Source of the DNA: Parvibaculum sp039973015
GTDB lineage: Bacteria > Pseudomonadota > Alphaproteobacteria > Parvibaculales > Parvibaculaceae
Assembly: GCF_039973015.1 (NCBI RefSeq)
Contig: NZ_JBDWLT010000004.1
Span: 60,083-124,082, forward strand
DNA: 64,000 nucleotides
Direction of reading: 5' to 3'
Shown here: piece by piece, positions 36,340 to 43,678 of the stretch
Numbering within the stretch: the first letter of the stretch is position 1
Layout of the letters: every line of letters starts with the position of its first letter
Translations under genes and position numbers: made by a program
The notes under the pieces: generated by a model
Seen by the model: the letters and a program-made list of their open reading frames with translations, nothing else
The model's database searches: none
Told to the model about the DNA's origin: nothing

Positions 36340-37842
36340 TCATCGTCGAATGAGCTGTTTGATTCTTTCGAGCAAGCGAGCGATAGGCGTCATCCACGAG
36401 AGGTCAGCGCCGAAGGCGCCCGCTAGTTCGCGGAAGATTGAGGCGTGTGCGGTTAAGAAAGTCCACACGAGATCGATAGACGCGGTCCCCGCTGCCGCTA
36501 GCGCATCGGCGGGAATGCTGCCCCCTATCGCCTGGCTGGCAATGGTCGCCGCTGTAAATGGAACGGCGTATTTCAAGAGCGTGATCGTCAAACTTCCGAA
36601 CGTTGTAGCTGCTGCCTGATTAGAACGCTCAGGCTGCGGTCCTCGGGCGACATCGGCTGCTACTTCTGCAACATGCGTCCGAACTTCATGGCCAAACAGA
36701 TTGGAGGCATCTTCGACGGCGCTTGTCAGCTGCTGTGCTGCCCTTCGCATCGCTTCTGCTTCTGCGGGTGTCCGGCGGTAGGCGTCCGCACCTTCGGCAA
36801 TGGCGCGCCCCTCCGGTTGCGACATGACATATGCGCGGTTGAGTTCAACCACTGAAGACAAATGCTCCTCAACGCCTGCCGGCAGAGGTGGCTGGTCGTC
36901 GTTCGCAATGGCGCTCTCGGCAGCAGTCTTGGCGTTAGTTAGGCGTATCCCGCGTGCATAGACTTGAGAGATTGAAACCGTCTCACCGCTTGTGGCTTCG
37001 CTGTACCGCTCGGCCGCACGCAACAGGTCAGGATGGCCATTGGTTCCTGCGAGCGATTGAAGAAGGTCCTCAGTCGCAGCCCGCAGTTCATCAAGGAGTG
37101 TATCTTGTGCTGTTGGAACCGCCGCGTCCGGCGGGAGAGCCATATGAATGAGGCCGTCATCACACCGTTCGAACACCGGGTCAGTTGTTGGCATCGGCAG
37201 ATCAGCAATGAGACCGGCCAGTTCATTCGCCAGTTCGTTGGGATCGCTGTCTTCATGCTCGTCTTCGTCATAGGGGTCGTAGTCTTCGGAAGTTGGTACA
37301 GGTGACCATTCGAGTTGTCCCTCAGACTCGATTTCCTCGACGGCGGCTTCAATAATGTCCTCCGGTTCGTCCTGAAAATTGTCACTCAGAGCTTCTTGAG
37401 CGTCGTAAGGACCGCCGTAAATCCATTGATACCCGCCTTCGGCGCTTTCATAGGGGAGTCGGTGCGCAGGGTCTTCATAGTGTTCGTGAAACCATTCAAC
37501 CAAAGCGTCGATCCGCGCCTGGCGATCATCAGCGGCGTCACCTTCGTCGGCCTCGCTTTCGTCAAAAGGCCCCTGTCCGAGTTCAAAATCGACATTCTCA
37601 AGAAGCTCGTGCTGGCCGACATCCGTCTCTCGATCATTCTCGGCTCCTTCAGGGTATTCCCAGATCGACCAGACTAGTTGCCCGAGTTGAGGGTGATCGA
37701 CAACTGCCGAGTACGTGGTCTCCGCTCCCATACTGCGCTCCTCGGACCCGACAGATTGGAAGTCGATCATGTCCGGAGTGATCTCATAGACTTCGCCGGT
37801 TTCTGCGTGGCGAATGCGGGCTTTGCCGTGAACGTGGACCAT
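36340..37842 (-). CDS. Unknown acidic protein with C-terminal membrane segments
   Basis: A 500-residue protein. The N-terminal 90 residues (KARIRHAETGEVYEITPDMIDFQSVGSEERSMGAETTYSAVV) look like a compact beta-rich domain. A long acidic region follows (about 95-215, many Asp/Glu), then a helical region, two or three hydrophobic segments (about 415-475) and a short basic tail. No catalytic motif was seen. It faces the fic gene tail to tail inside the interval between the two leader repeats. Function unknown; it resembles predicted membrane effectors only in layout. Confidence 0.6.
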   Translation of the reverse strand: MVHVHGKARIRHAETGEVYEITPDMIDFQSVGSEERSMGAETTYSAVVDHPQLGQLVWSIWEYPEGAENDRETDVGQHELLENVDFELGQGPFDESEADEGDAADDRQARIDALVEWFHEHYEDPAHRLPYESAEGGYQWIYGGPYDAQEALSDNFQDEPEDIIEAAVEEIESEGQLEWSPVPTSEDYDPYDEDEHEDSDPNELANELAGLIADLPMPTTDPVFERCDDGLIHMALPPDAAVPTAQDTLLDELRAATEDLLQSLAGTNGHPDLLRAAERYSEATSGETVSISQVYARGIRLTNAKTAAESAIANDDQPPLPAGVEEHLSSVVELNRAYVMSQPEGRAIAEGADAYRRTPAEAEAMRRAAQQLTSAVEDASNLFGHEVRTHVAEVAADVARGPQPERSNQAAATTFGSLTITLLKYAVPFTAATIASQAIGGSIPADALAAAGTASIDLVWTFLTAHASIFRELAGAFGADLSWMTPIARLLERIKQLIRR

Positions 37843-37949
37843 CTACGGGATCACCTGTCCGATGTGCACCTTGGGCGCTTTGTTGATGCTTTCGTCCAGT
37901 CTAGCTATCGCGTGAAAGAGACGACACCACGCATTTCATTTGGGTGTGA

Positions 37950-38357
37950 TGTGGGGGAAGTCTCCCCCTCGCTGCAACCCACGTAGAGCGCGGTTTTCCG
38001 CTACCCCCTCTGCGGGGGACACCCCGCAACGCCCCGGTGAGTGTCGGTCACGAGTGACCGGCTTTTTTGTTTTGGTGCGCCTGCTTTGCGGCGCGTTGAC
38101 CTCTTTGGCTGAGCTTATGCCGGAGGCCGACGGCGGCCCAAGGTCGCCGGGCGGCACGGCCCGCTCCGTTCGCTTTGCTCCCGTGTTGTGCCGCCGCGCG
38201 TTCGCGCCCCTTGCGGGCGGCTTCCGGTTGCCGTCGGGCTCCGGCGCGAGCGCATATGAGCATTTCAATTACACAAGGTTGATCGCTCGCCGCTGGGCAG
38301 GAGGTAACGCGCGGGGGAAGGGCCCCTGCGGGAAATCTCTACAAGGAGCGATTGACC
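37950..38357 (+). repeat. Leader repeat, copy B, and untranslated leader of the DUF2958 gene
   Basis: 37950-38103 matches copy A at 34281-34430, with the same hairpin and T-run at 38045-38068. The leader continues GC-rich to AAGGAGCG just before the DUF2958 start. No gene supported within it. Confidence 0.75.
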
Positions 38358-38726
38358 ATGAAACTTTTGACAAAGGAGCAAAAAGATAAACTACTCAAGA
38401 ACGGGGCCGCTAACGCTGCCCGGTTGGCGGAGCCGGATAGTGACGGGGAGACGTATGACTTTCACCCCGTCGTGAAGCTGTTCTGCCCGTGGGGCGGCGG
38501 TACCTGGCTGCTGACCGAGCTTGATCCGGAAGAGACGGACATTGCCTTCGGGTTGTGTGACTTAGGCGTGGGGTGCCCGGAGCTGGGTACGGTGCGCTTG
38601 TCGGAGTTGGAGGCCATCCGAGGGCCTGCCGGTCTGCGCATTGAGCGTGACCGGTTCTTCAAAGCCACGAAGAGCTTGTCTGCATACGCCAGCGAGGCGT
38701 TGCAGCGTGGCTGCATCGTCGCTTGA
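38358..38726 (+). CDS. DUF2958 protein
   Basis: A 122-residue DUF2958-family protein: VKLFCPWGGGTWLLTELDPEETDIAFGLCDLG and VRLSELEAIRGPAGLRIERDRFF are the family's signature stretches. DUF2958 genes are common on conjugative plasmids and ICEs near antirestriction genes; the function is unknown. The start at 38358 follows AAGGAGCG by eight bases; an in-frame TTG lies at 38352. Long structured leader upstream. Confidence 0.85.
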   Translation: MKLLTKEQKDKLLKNGAANAARLAEPDSDGETYDFHPVVKLFCPWGGGTWLLTELDPEETDIAFGLCDLGVGCPELGTVRLSELEAIRGPAGLRIERDRFFKATKSLSAYASEALQRGCIVA

Positions 38727-38897
38727 TTGGTGTGCCGGTGAACTGGCCGCCGCGCTTCAGCGCGACGGTCATTCTCGTTTTGGGAGGTGGGCAGAGGAAT
38801 TTCCGAGGCGATTGCGCCGGTTGGAGCGGCCATATTTGTTGTTCTCAGTGTGCCGCGCGCCCTAAGATATTTTGGGTGCTACGGTCGGGGGAGCGGG

Positions 38898-39959
38898 ATG
38901 CGGCATTTTCTTATCATCACATGCCTTGCGGCACTGACGTGCGCGACCGCGCCAGTGCAGGTGGCGCTCGCTCAGGCGGATTCGCCAATTGTCGAATCCG
39001 AAGTAGAGCCATCACCTGAACCTAGTGAAGAGACGCCAGGTGAATCTACCCCTTCTGAAGAGGGCGGCCCTAAAGCAGAGCAGAACGATAAAGAGCAGAA
39101 AGAAAGCGGTGTGTCGCTGTCGCTCAGCGATCCGCTGACGATAGCGCGGTTTGTCGTCACTCCTATATTGCTCTGGGTTCTGAAGAACCTCGTTTCCTAT
39201 TCTTTCCGTCGGATGCACATTGCTCGGACAATCTATGTGGATGTGGAATATCAGCTTCTCTTTCTTGATAAAGCTGTTGAAGGGCTAACAAAGTGGCTTA
39301 GTGACTTGAGTCAGAAACCTCCTGTCGTGCCGTACCTGCGGCTGAGTCCGGATCGGCATTACGTCTATCCTTCGATACAGGCGGATATTCTGGAATGCAT
39401 GTGGGGAGAGGAGATTACCGCTGTCCGTTTCTTCTATCGTGATATGGAGCAAGTGGAACGACACGCCGAGAAAATTGCCGCCTCTGCCCATGCAATATAT
39501 GCGCTTCCTCCTGCAAGTCTTCTTAAAGGGCGAACTGCAAAGATGCGGTATGACGCTGATTTTAGTCGTGAGGTGGAGGCAATCAAAAAACACTTGGAAG
39601 CTTTGGACATGATCAAGAAGTTTTGGGTTGATGCCGTAGGGCGCAGCGCGAATCAAAAAGAACCCTCTCGAGGAGCGGCTTCACAACTTTTGTATTCGCC
39701 TTGGGTGTGGCACCCGATTTTTACGGTCGTTCCAGCTTTTCTGATTCTTCTGTTTGTTGGCGCTCTCTTTTTTGGCCCTAATCTGTATAGCGTGGGATTG
39801 GAGTTTCTTCCTTGGCCTGTTCAACTGGTATTGTTGTGCTTATTGCCTCTTTTTTTGATTTTAGCGGTCGGACTTTCCTGGTTGGGGGCGAAGAGCAAAG
39901 CAGATAAGAGAATCTTCGGCGTGGTTACTCAGCGTTACGTCAGCCGTACATCTAGTTGA
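38898..39959 (+). CDS. Unknown exported/membrane protein
   Basis: A 353-residue protein beginning with a signal-peptide-like segment (MRHFLIITCLAALTCATAPVQVALAQ), an acidic Pro/Ser/Glu linker (about 27-70), then a hydrophobic stretch near 80-95, a helical domain and two C-terminal membrane segments (about 275-297 and 308-330). No motif is recognised. The start at 38898 is preferred because it gives a clean signal peptide. It ends before a strong bidirectional terminator. Confidence 0.6.
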   Translation: MRHFLIITCLAALTCATAPVQVALAQADSPIVESEVEPSPEPSEETPGESTPSEEGGPKAEQNDKEQKESGVSLSLSDPLTIARFVVTPILLWVLKNLVSYSFRRMHIARTIYVDVEYQLLFLDKAVEGLTKWLSDLSQKPPVVPYLRLSPDRHYVYPSIQADILECMWGEEITAVRFFYRDMEQVERHAEKIAASAHAIYALPPASLLKGRTAKMRYDADFSREVEAIKKHLEALDMIKKFWVDAVGRSANQKEPSRGAASQLLYSPWVWHPIFTVVPAFLILLFVGALFFGPNLYSVGLEFLPWPVQLVLLCLLPLFLILAVGLSWLGAKSKADKRIFGVVTQRYVSRTSS

Positions 39960-39965
39960 ATTATG

Positions 39966-39997
39966 AAAGGCCTCACACTTGAAAGTGTGAGGCCTTT
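39966..39997. terminator. Bidirectional terminator
   Basis: Perfect 15-bp stem AAAGGCCTCACACTT / AAGTGTGAGGCCTTT with a two-base loop, between two convergent genes. A/T tracts on both sides allow termination in both directions. Confidence 0.85.
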
Positions 39998-40001
39998 ATC
40001 G

Positions 40002-40436
40002 CTAATCGGTTTCAGTGGCGATGTGTTCGCCAATGAACACGATAAGAAGAAGAGGGAGCCCGAGAACCAGCATCGCAGCAAGTATCATCGTAACTAGGGG
40101 GGTGCCGATAAGTACATGGAGAAGGGATGCTATGTCTGAGGCTTGCGGACTGACGTACCAGCCGCAAAAAAATGCATAAAGCGCTGTTTGCGATAGGCAG
40201 ATGCGGAGCTGCTTGTAGGAGGCAGACAGATAGTTGCTGCTCAGCGCTGATAGCAACACACCGGGGCCAACTATGAAAAGTGAGTATATGAAGGAGACAA
40301 GGATTAGAGCAGTTGCGCTCGGGGGCATCATGATTGCACCGACGCCATAGCCAGCTGGCGACGAAATGGCAACGACTGCAGCTAGTGTCATGAGATTGAT
40401 TGCGGTGACACGAAGTGCCTTGAGAAATTTGTTCAT
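40002..40436 (-). CDS. Small polytopic membrane protein
   Basis: A 144-residue protein with four hydrophobic segments (about residues 10-30, 38-62, 75-95 and 112-136). No family is recognised. The ATG at 40436 follows AAAGGA by seven bases; the frame is open further upstream without a ribosome site. A 21-bp sequence 55 bases upstream is identical to one upstream of the next small membrane-protein frame. Confidence 0.6.
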   Translation of the reverse strand: MNKFLKALRVTAINLMTLAAVVAISSPAGYGVGAIMMPPSATALILVSFIYSLFIVGPGVLLSALSSNYLSASYKQLRICLSQTALYAFFCGWYVSPQASDIASLLHVLIGTPLVTMILAAMLVLGLPLLLIVFIGEHIATETD

Positions 40437-40490
40437 TTGAACAGAATCCTTTCCCACCTCAGTTGAGGTGTGGGTCAATTCTGAAAAAAG

Positions 40491-40511
40491 GGAAAAGGTC
40501 AAAAGATATAA
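40491..40511 (-). promoter_or_regulatory. 21-bp upstream element, copy 1
   Basis: Reads TTATATCTTTTGACC then TTTTCC on the minus strand and is identical to 40782-40802. It lies 55 bases before the start at 40436. It includes a TTGACC that could be a -35 box. Confidence 0.45.
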
Positions 40512-40524
40512 GTCGTACCGTTTC

Positions 40525-40734
40525 TTAGAATGGGGATGGACATGAAGCGAATAGGCCAAGAAAGCCTATCGAAATAAGGCAACACGCCATCAGCACACCG
40601 CCAAGAAGCGGTGCAATGTTTCGGTTTCCAATGAATATTTTCGTGTCAAAGAAGATGCTGATCGAAATGGGCAAGGCTGTGACAAGTAAAATGGTAAACA
40701 GCGGCCACCAATTTATAAATGAGCATGCGAGCAT
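40525..40734 (-). CDS. Possible small two-TM protein
   Basis: A 69-residue frame with two hydrophobic segments (about 8-30 and 40-64). No ribosome site is obvious at 40734. The shared 21-bp upstream element at 40782-40802 supports it being a gene and a distant paralogue in regulation, if not sequence, of the gene at 40002-40436. Confidence 0.4.
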   Translation of the reverse strand: MLACSFINWWPLFTILLVTALPISISIFFDTKIFIGNRNIAPLLGGVLMACCLISIGFLGLFASCPSPF

Positions 40735-40781
40735 CGGAATGTCGCCGCGAGTTGCGACGTCCTCTGATAAATGAGAATTTT

Positions 40782-40802
40782 GGAAAAGGTCAAAAGATAT
40801 AA
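40782..40802 (-). promoter_or_regulatory. 21-bp upstream element, copy 2
   Basis: Identical to 40491-40511 and lies 48 bases before the start at 40734. Similar placement before two small membrane-protein frames suggests common control. Confidence 0.45.
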
Positions 40803-40859
40803 TTCGTGTACGGAATAATATCTCAACCTTATCGTATTGACAAATTTTTCATGTGAAAT

Positions 40860-41189
40860 ATGAGCGCGCCTAATCGAGACCCGTCCCTGACCATTGAAGA
40901 GGTGAAGACCCGTCACCGGCGGCTGGCGATTTTGCGGACGCTGGCGGGGACGGCGGGCGGGTCAGCTAATCTGTTTGTGTTTCGGAACTGGCTGCCGGAG
41001 CTGGGGCTGGCGGTTGCGACTGATGAACTGCGTGCGGACATTCGCATGCTGGCGTCTGCCGGGCTTGTTGTCCTGAAGGATGAGCACGACGCTTGGCCGT
41101 TCACGCTCACCCAGCGCGGCGAAGAGGTGGCGCAAGGGCTTGTCACTGTCGATGGTGTTGAGAAGCCCTCTCCTGATTGTCCGTACTAG
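40860..41189 (+). CDS. Small winged-helix protein (VpaChn25_0724-like)
   Basis: A 109-residue protein resembling the winged-helix phage protein family seen in Mu-like phages: HRRLAILRTLA, then LRADIRMLASAGLVVLKDE, then FTLTQRGEEVAQGLVTVDGVEKPSP. It probably binds DNA and regulates element genes. It precedes the DUF736 leader. Function is inferred from fold only. Confidence 0.65.
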   Translation: MSAPNRDPSLTIEEVKTRHRRLAILRTLAGTAGGSANLFVFRNWLPELGLAVATDELRADIRMLASAGLVVLKDEHDAWPFTLTQRGEEVAQGLVTVDGVEKPSPDCPY

Positions 41190-41543
41190 CGTTTGAGCCG
41201 GAGCCGGGTTCCGCCGTCGTCGGATTCATGATCCGAGTGGCCGCACCTGTTTCGTCCTTTGGCTGACAGGCCCGCTCCCAGGCGCCTTTCCTTTTGATGG
41301 CATCCCTGCACGCGGCGGCGGTGGAGCCAACCGGCTTCCGCCAGCTTTTTCCCCAGCTTGTCCCGCCTTTGGCGGTGCGGCGCTTTCCTCGCGGTCGCTG
41401 CGCTCCAAAAAGCAGGCGGCTGCCGGTCTGCCGCTGCGCTTCGCCCTTCGGGTGTCTCCACCGCCTCATTCCGCGTGCTCTCGGTCGGCCATCGGAAAGG
41501 CCGCATGGGGCGGTCCCCGAAACAGACAAAGGAGAATTGAAAC
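41190..41543 (+). promoter_or_regulatory. Long untranslated leader of DUF736 (copy 2)
   Basis: 354 GC-rich bases with no supported gene, ending in AAAGGAGAATTGAAAC before the DUF736 ATG. It shares short blocks such as CCGCTGCGCTT with the ardC leader, but the overall similarity is low. Confidence 0.4.
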
Positions 41544-41837
41544 ATGACTATCATCGGAACATTCACAAAGACTGACAACGGCTACACCGGCGAAATCAAG
41601 ACGCTGACAATCAAGGCCGAGGTCACACTGGTTCCCATCAACAGCGACAAGGCAGGTGCGCCGGATTTTCGGATCATGGCTGGGGACGCGGAACTGGGCG
41701 CGGCGTGGAACCGCACCTCGAAGAAGGACAAGCCCTTCATCAGCCTCAAGCTGGATGACCCGAGCTTCACAGGCCCAATCTACGCCAGCCTCTTCGAAGG
41801 CGAAGACGACAAGTTCGTCCTCACCTGGAAACGCTAA
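41544..41837 (+). CDS. DUF736 protein (copy 2)
   Basis: A 97-residue DUF736 protein (TIIGTFTKTDNGYTGEIKTLTIKAEVTLVP, ELGAAWNRTSKKDKPFISLKLDDPSFTGPIYASLF). It is clearly homologous to the copy at 11236-11544 but more lysine-rich. It has its own long leader, unlike copy 1, which sits in the trb operon. Early-entry or antirestriction-type role is often supposed but not established. Confidence 0.88.
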   Translation: MTIIGTFTKTDNGYTGEIKTLTIKAEVTLVPINSDKAGAPDFRIMAGDAELGAAWNRTSKKDKPFISLKLDDPSFTGPIYASLFEGEDDKFVLTWKR

Positions 41838-41972
41838 CCCTCGCGACACGCCGCCCGGTTCACCGCCGGGCGGCGGTTGTCCAAATGTTTATGCAGCTAC
41901 GGAGAACGATTTTTCAAAAGGCAGGTAGCGCAAAAATTGATAAAATACAGAAAATTTGGAAGGAAATTTAAG

Positions 41973-42227
41973 ATGAGAATTACTTTGCCGCCTGATTTAG
42001 AGGCGATGATTCAAGAGAAAATTGAAGCTGGTTTATTCAACAGTGCTGATGAGGTGATTGCAGCAGCTCTGACGTTGATGATGGAACTTGATGATGCTCA
42101 ACGCGAAAAATTGGCGAGGCTTCGGGCCGCTGTTCAAGTGGGGATTGATCAAGCCGACCGAGGAGATTTTGCGGAAGACTTTTCAATAGAGAAACTTCAA
42201 TCGGAGATGGATGAAGGCACGCGCTGA
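41973..42227 (+). CDS. parD: ParD-like antitoxin
   Basis: An 84-residue protein with an N-terminal ribbon-helix-helix (MRITLPPDLEAMIQEKIEAGLFNSADEVIAAALTLM) and an acidic C-terminal toxin-binding tail. It follows GGAAGGAA by about seven bases. It overlaps the ParE gene by one base. It would neutralise ParE and repress the operon. AT-rich compared with neighbours, suggesting separate acquisition. Confidence 0.9.
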   Translation: MRITLPPDLEAMIQEKIEAGLFNSADEVIAAALTLMMELDDAQREKLARLRAAVQVGIDQADRGDFAEDFSIEKLQSEMDEGTR

Positions 42228-42565
42228 TGACGGAGAAACTTGTGCGGAAGCTGACTTACACGCGCGAGGCACAAAATGATCTGGAGTCGATTGCAAAATA
42301 TACCCAGCGCAACTGGGGAACTGACAAGCGCCGAGAGTATCTGCGCCAGCTCAATGAGAAGGCGAAACTAGTAGCAGCAATGCCGCGTGTGGCTGTGTCG
42401 CGCGGTGACATAGAGCGTGGATGCAGAACATTTGTGGCGGGACAACACCTTCTTGTCTTCAGGGTTGTTGGGCAGCGACTTGAAGTCTTGCGCGTGCTGC
42501 ACATGAGCATGGATGTGGAGCGCGAAATCCTCCGCAAAAGGACTGAGCCAGAGCTGGAACGCTAG
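42227..42565 (+). CDS. parE: ParE/RelE-fold toxin
   Basis: A 112-residue ParE-family toxin: LTYTREAQNDLESIAKYTQRNWG, the internal GDIERGCRTFVAGQHLLVFRVVG and the C-terminal LEVLRVLHMSMDVE match the family. ParE toxins poison DNA gyrase. With ParD it likely stabilises the nested element. Start overlaps the parD stop (TGATG). Confidence 0.9.
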   Translation: MTEKLVRKLTYTREAQNDLESIAKYTQRNWGTDKRREYLRQLNEKAKLVAAMPRVAVSRGDIERGCRTFVAGQHLLVFRVVGQRLEVLRVLHMSMDVEREILRKRTEPELER

Positions 42566-43093
42566 GGCACATTCAGTCACAAGTTTGACCATCCGGTAGT
42601 GCGATCTCCGTAGCCATGCGACCCTCCACGAACCGGCATGCCGCCCGAGCAGACCGAACGCCAATTAGTTTATCGTGTTGCGCTGTTACTAGTTTTTTGT
42701 GTCGCGTTTTTCACTACGACACCCCCTGTCAGCCGCGCTGCGCCTGACACCGGGAATCCTTGCTGATGGGCATTGAGAGGTGTTGGCGGTCCCATATGGG
42801 TGTTGTTATTGTAGGCTTTTTATTGCTAGTGTTTGAGTGCACTTGTTCCTTGGTTCCCGCGTAACTCCATACAGTGGAAGAAGAAACTTTGTTTCAGTAG
42901 GGAGGCAAGATGTATTTTCGCCTACAAAAACTCCTCGCACGGACGGCTGCCGGTGGCAGTGCCGTCAGACGTGCTGTGAGGGGCTTTCAGGCGAAAACTC
43001 AGCCACATTCGACCACCTGGCGGGGTCTCAAGGGCTTCGTCTTGCTCGCAAGCGAGGGGCGCATTCTGCGCCTTACAACGGGGCGATACGGCG
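42566..43093 (+). other. Candidate oriT region
   Basis: 528 bases upstream of the mobC-relaxase genes, without a well-supported gene. It contains inverted repeats, notably GGCGCA-TTC-TGCGCC at 43058-43072 followed by TTACAACGGGG, and TGTCAG/CTGACA near 42727-42750. Relaxase genes usually lie beside their oriT; the nick site cannot be assigned by eye. Confidence 0.4.
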
Positions 43094-43110
43094 ATGGCAC
43101 GGCCGCGTAA
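42910..43110 (+). CDS. Possible small basic protein before mobC
   Basis: A 66-residue basic frame whose ATG follows GTAGGGAGGCAAG, a good ribosome site. It overlaps the start of the mobC-like gene by 17 bases. It runs through the candidate oriT inverted repeat, so it may be chance. No family recognised. Confidence 0.25.
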   Translation: MYFRLQKLLARTAAGGSAVRRAVRGFQAKTQPHSTTWRGLKGFVLLASEGRILRLTTGRYGDGTAA

Positions 43111-43675
43111 GAGCCCGGCCGAGCAACGCCGCCACGTTGTAAATATCCGCCTCACGGATGCGGAGCTGGCGCAGCTCAAGACCCATGCTGCCGCCGCTGG
43201 GATGCCTTTCGGGCGCTATGCGCGGGAGACGGTTCTGGGCAAACGCCCCCGTGCGCGCCCGGCCCAACTCATCATCTTTCAGAAGATGCTGTATGAGTTG
43301 CAGTCGGCAGCGACGAACTTCCAGCAGCTTGCGGACGTAACCGGCGAGGAGGTCTACGCCCGCTGGGCGCGGTACACCGGCGGGCAGTTGGTGGAGCAAC
43401 TGCTGGGCCGCAACGATCTCGCTGAACTGATCGAGGCCCAGATCGAGCCGCTCAACATGGCCGGGCATACGGTCAACCGGCTGGCGCATATGGCCAACAG
43501 CGGCCACGATGTGCCAAGCGAGCTTCGTGACGAGGCGTTCGAGGCCATGCGCGCAGCACTGGAGCCGCTGCATGAAGCCTCAGTGGCGCCAACAGCCGTC
43601 AACAAGGACGCAGGAAAGCCGCCGAAAGAGAGGCCGGGCCCGTCTCACGAGCCGCCGTCACGCGGGGGGAGGTGA
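43094..43675 (+). CDS. mobC: MobC/TraJ-like relaxosome protein
   Basis: A 193-residue protein with an N-terminal RHH-like domain (RRHVVNIRLTDAELAQLKTHAAAAGMPFGRYARETVLGKRPR) typical of plasmid mobilisation MobC-type proteins, and a conserved LYELQSAATNFQQLA region. Such proteins bind oriT and help the relaxase open it. It ends three bases before the relaxase start. The C-terminal 35 residues are Pro/Lys-rich. Confidence 0.8.
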   Translation: MARPRKSPAEQRRHVVNIRLTDAELAQLKTHAAAAGMPFGRYARETVLGKRPRARPAQLIIFQKMLYELQSAATNFQQLADVTGEEVYARWARYTGGQLVEQLLGRNDLAELIEAQIEPLNMAGHTVNRLAHMANSGHDVPSELRDEAFEAMRAALEPLHEASVAPTAVNKDAGKPPKERPGPSHEPPSRGGR

Positions 43676-43678
43676 TGG

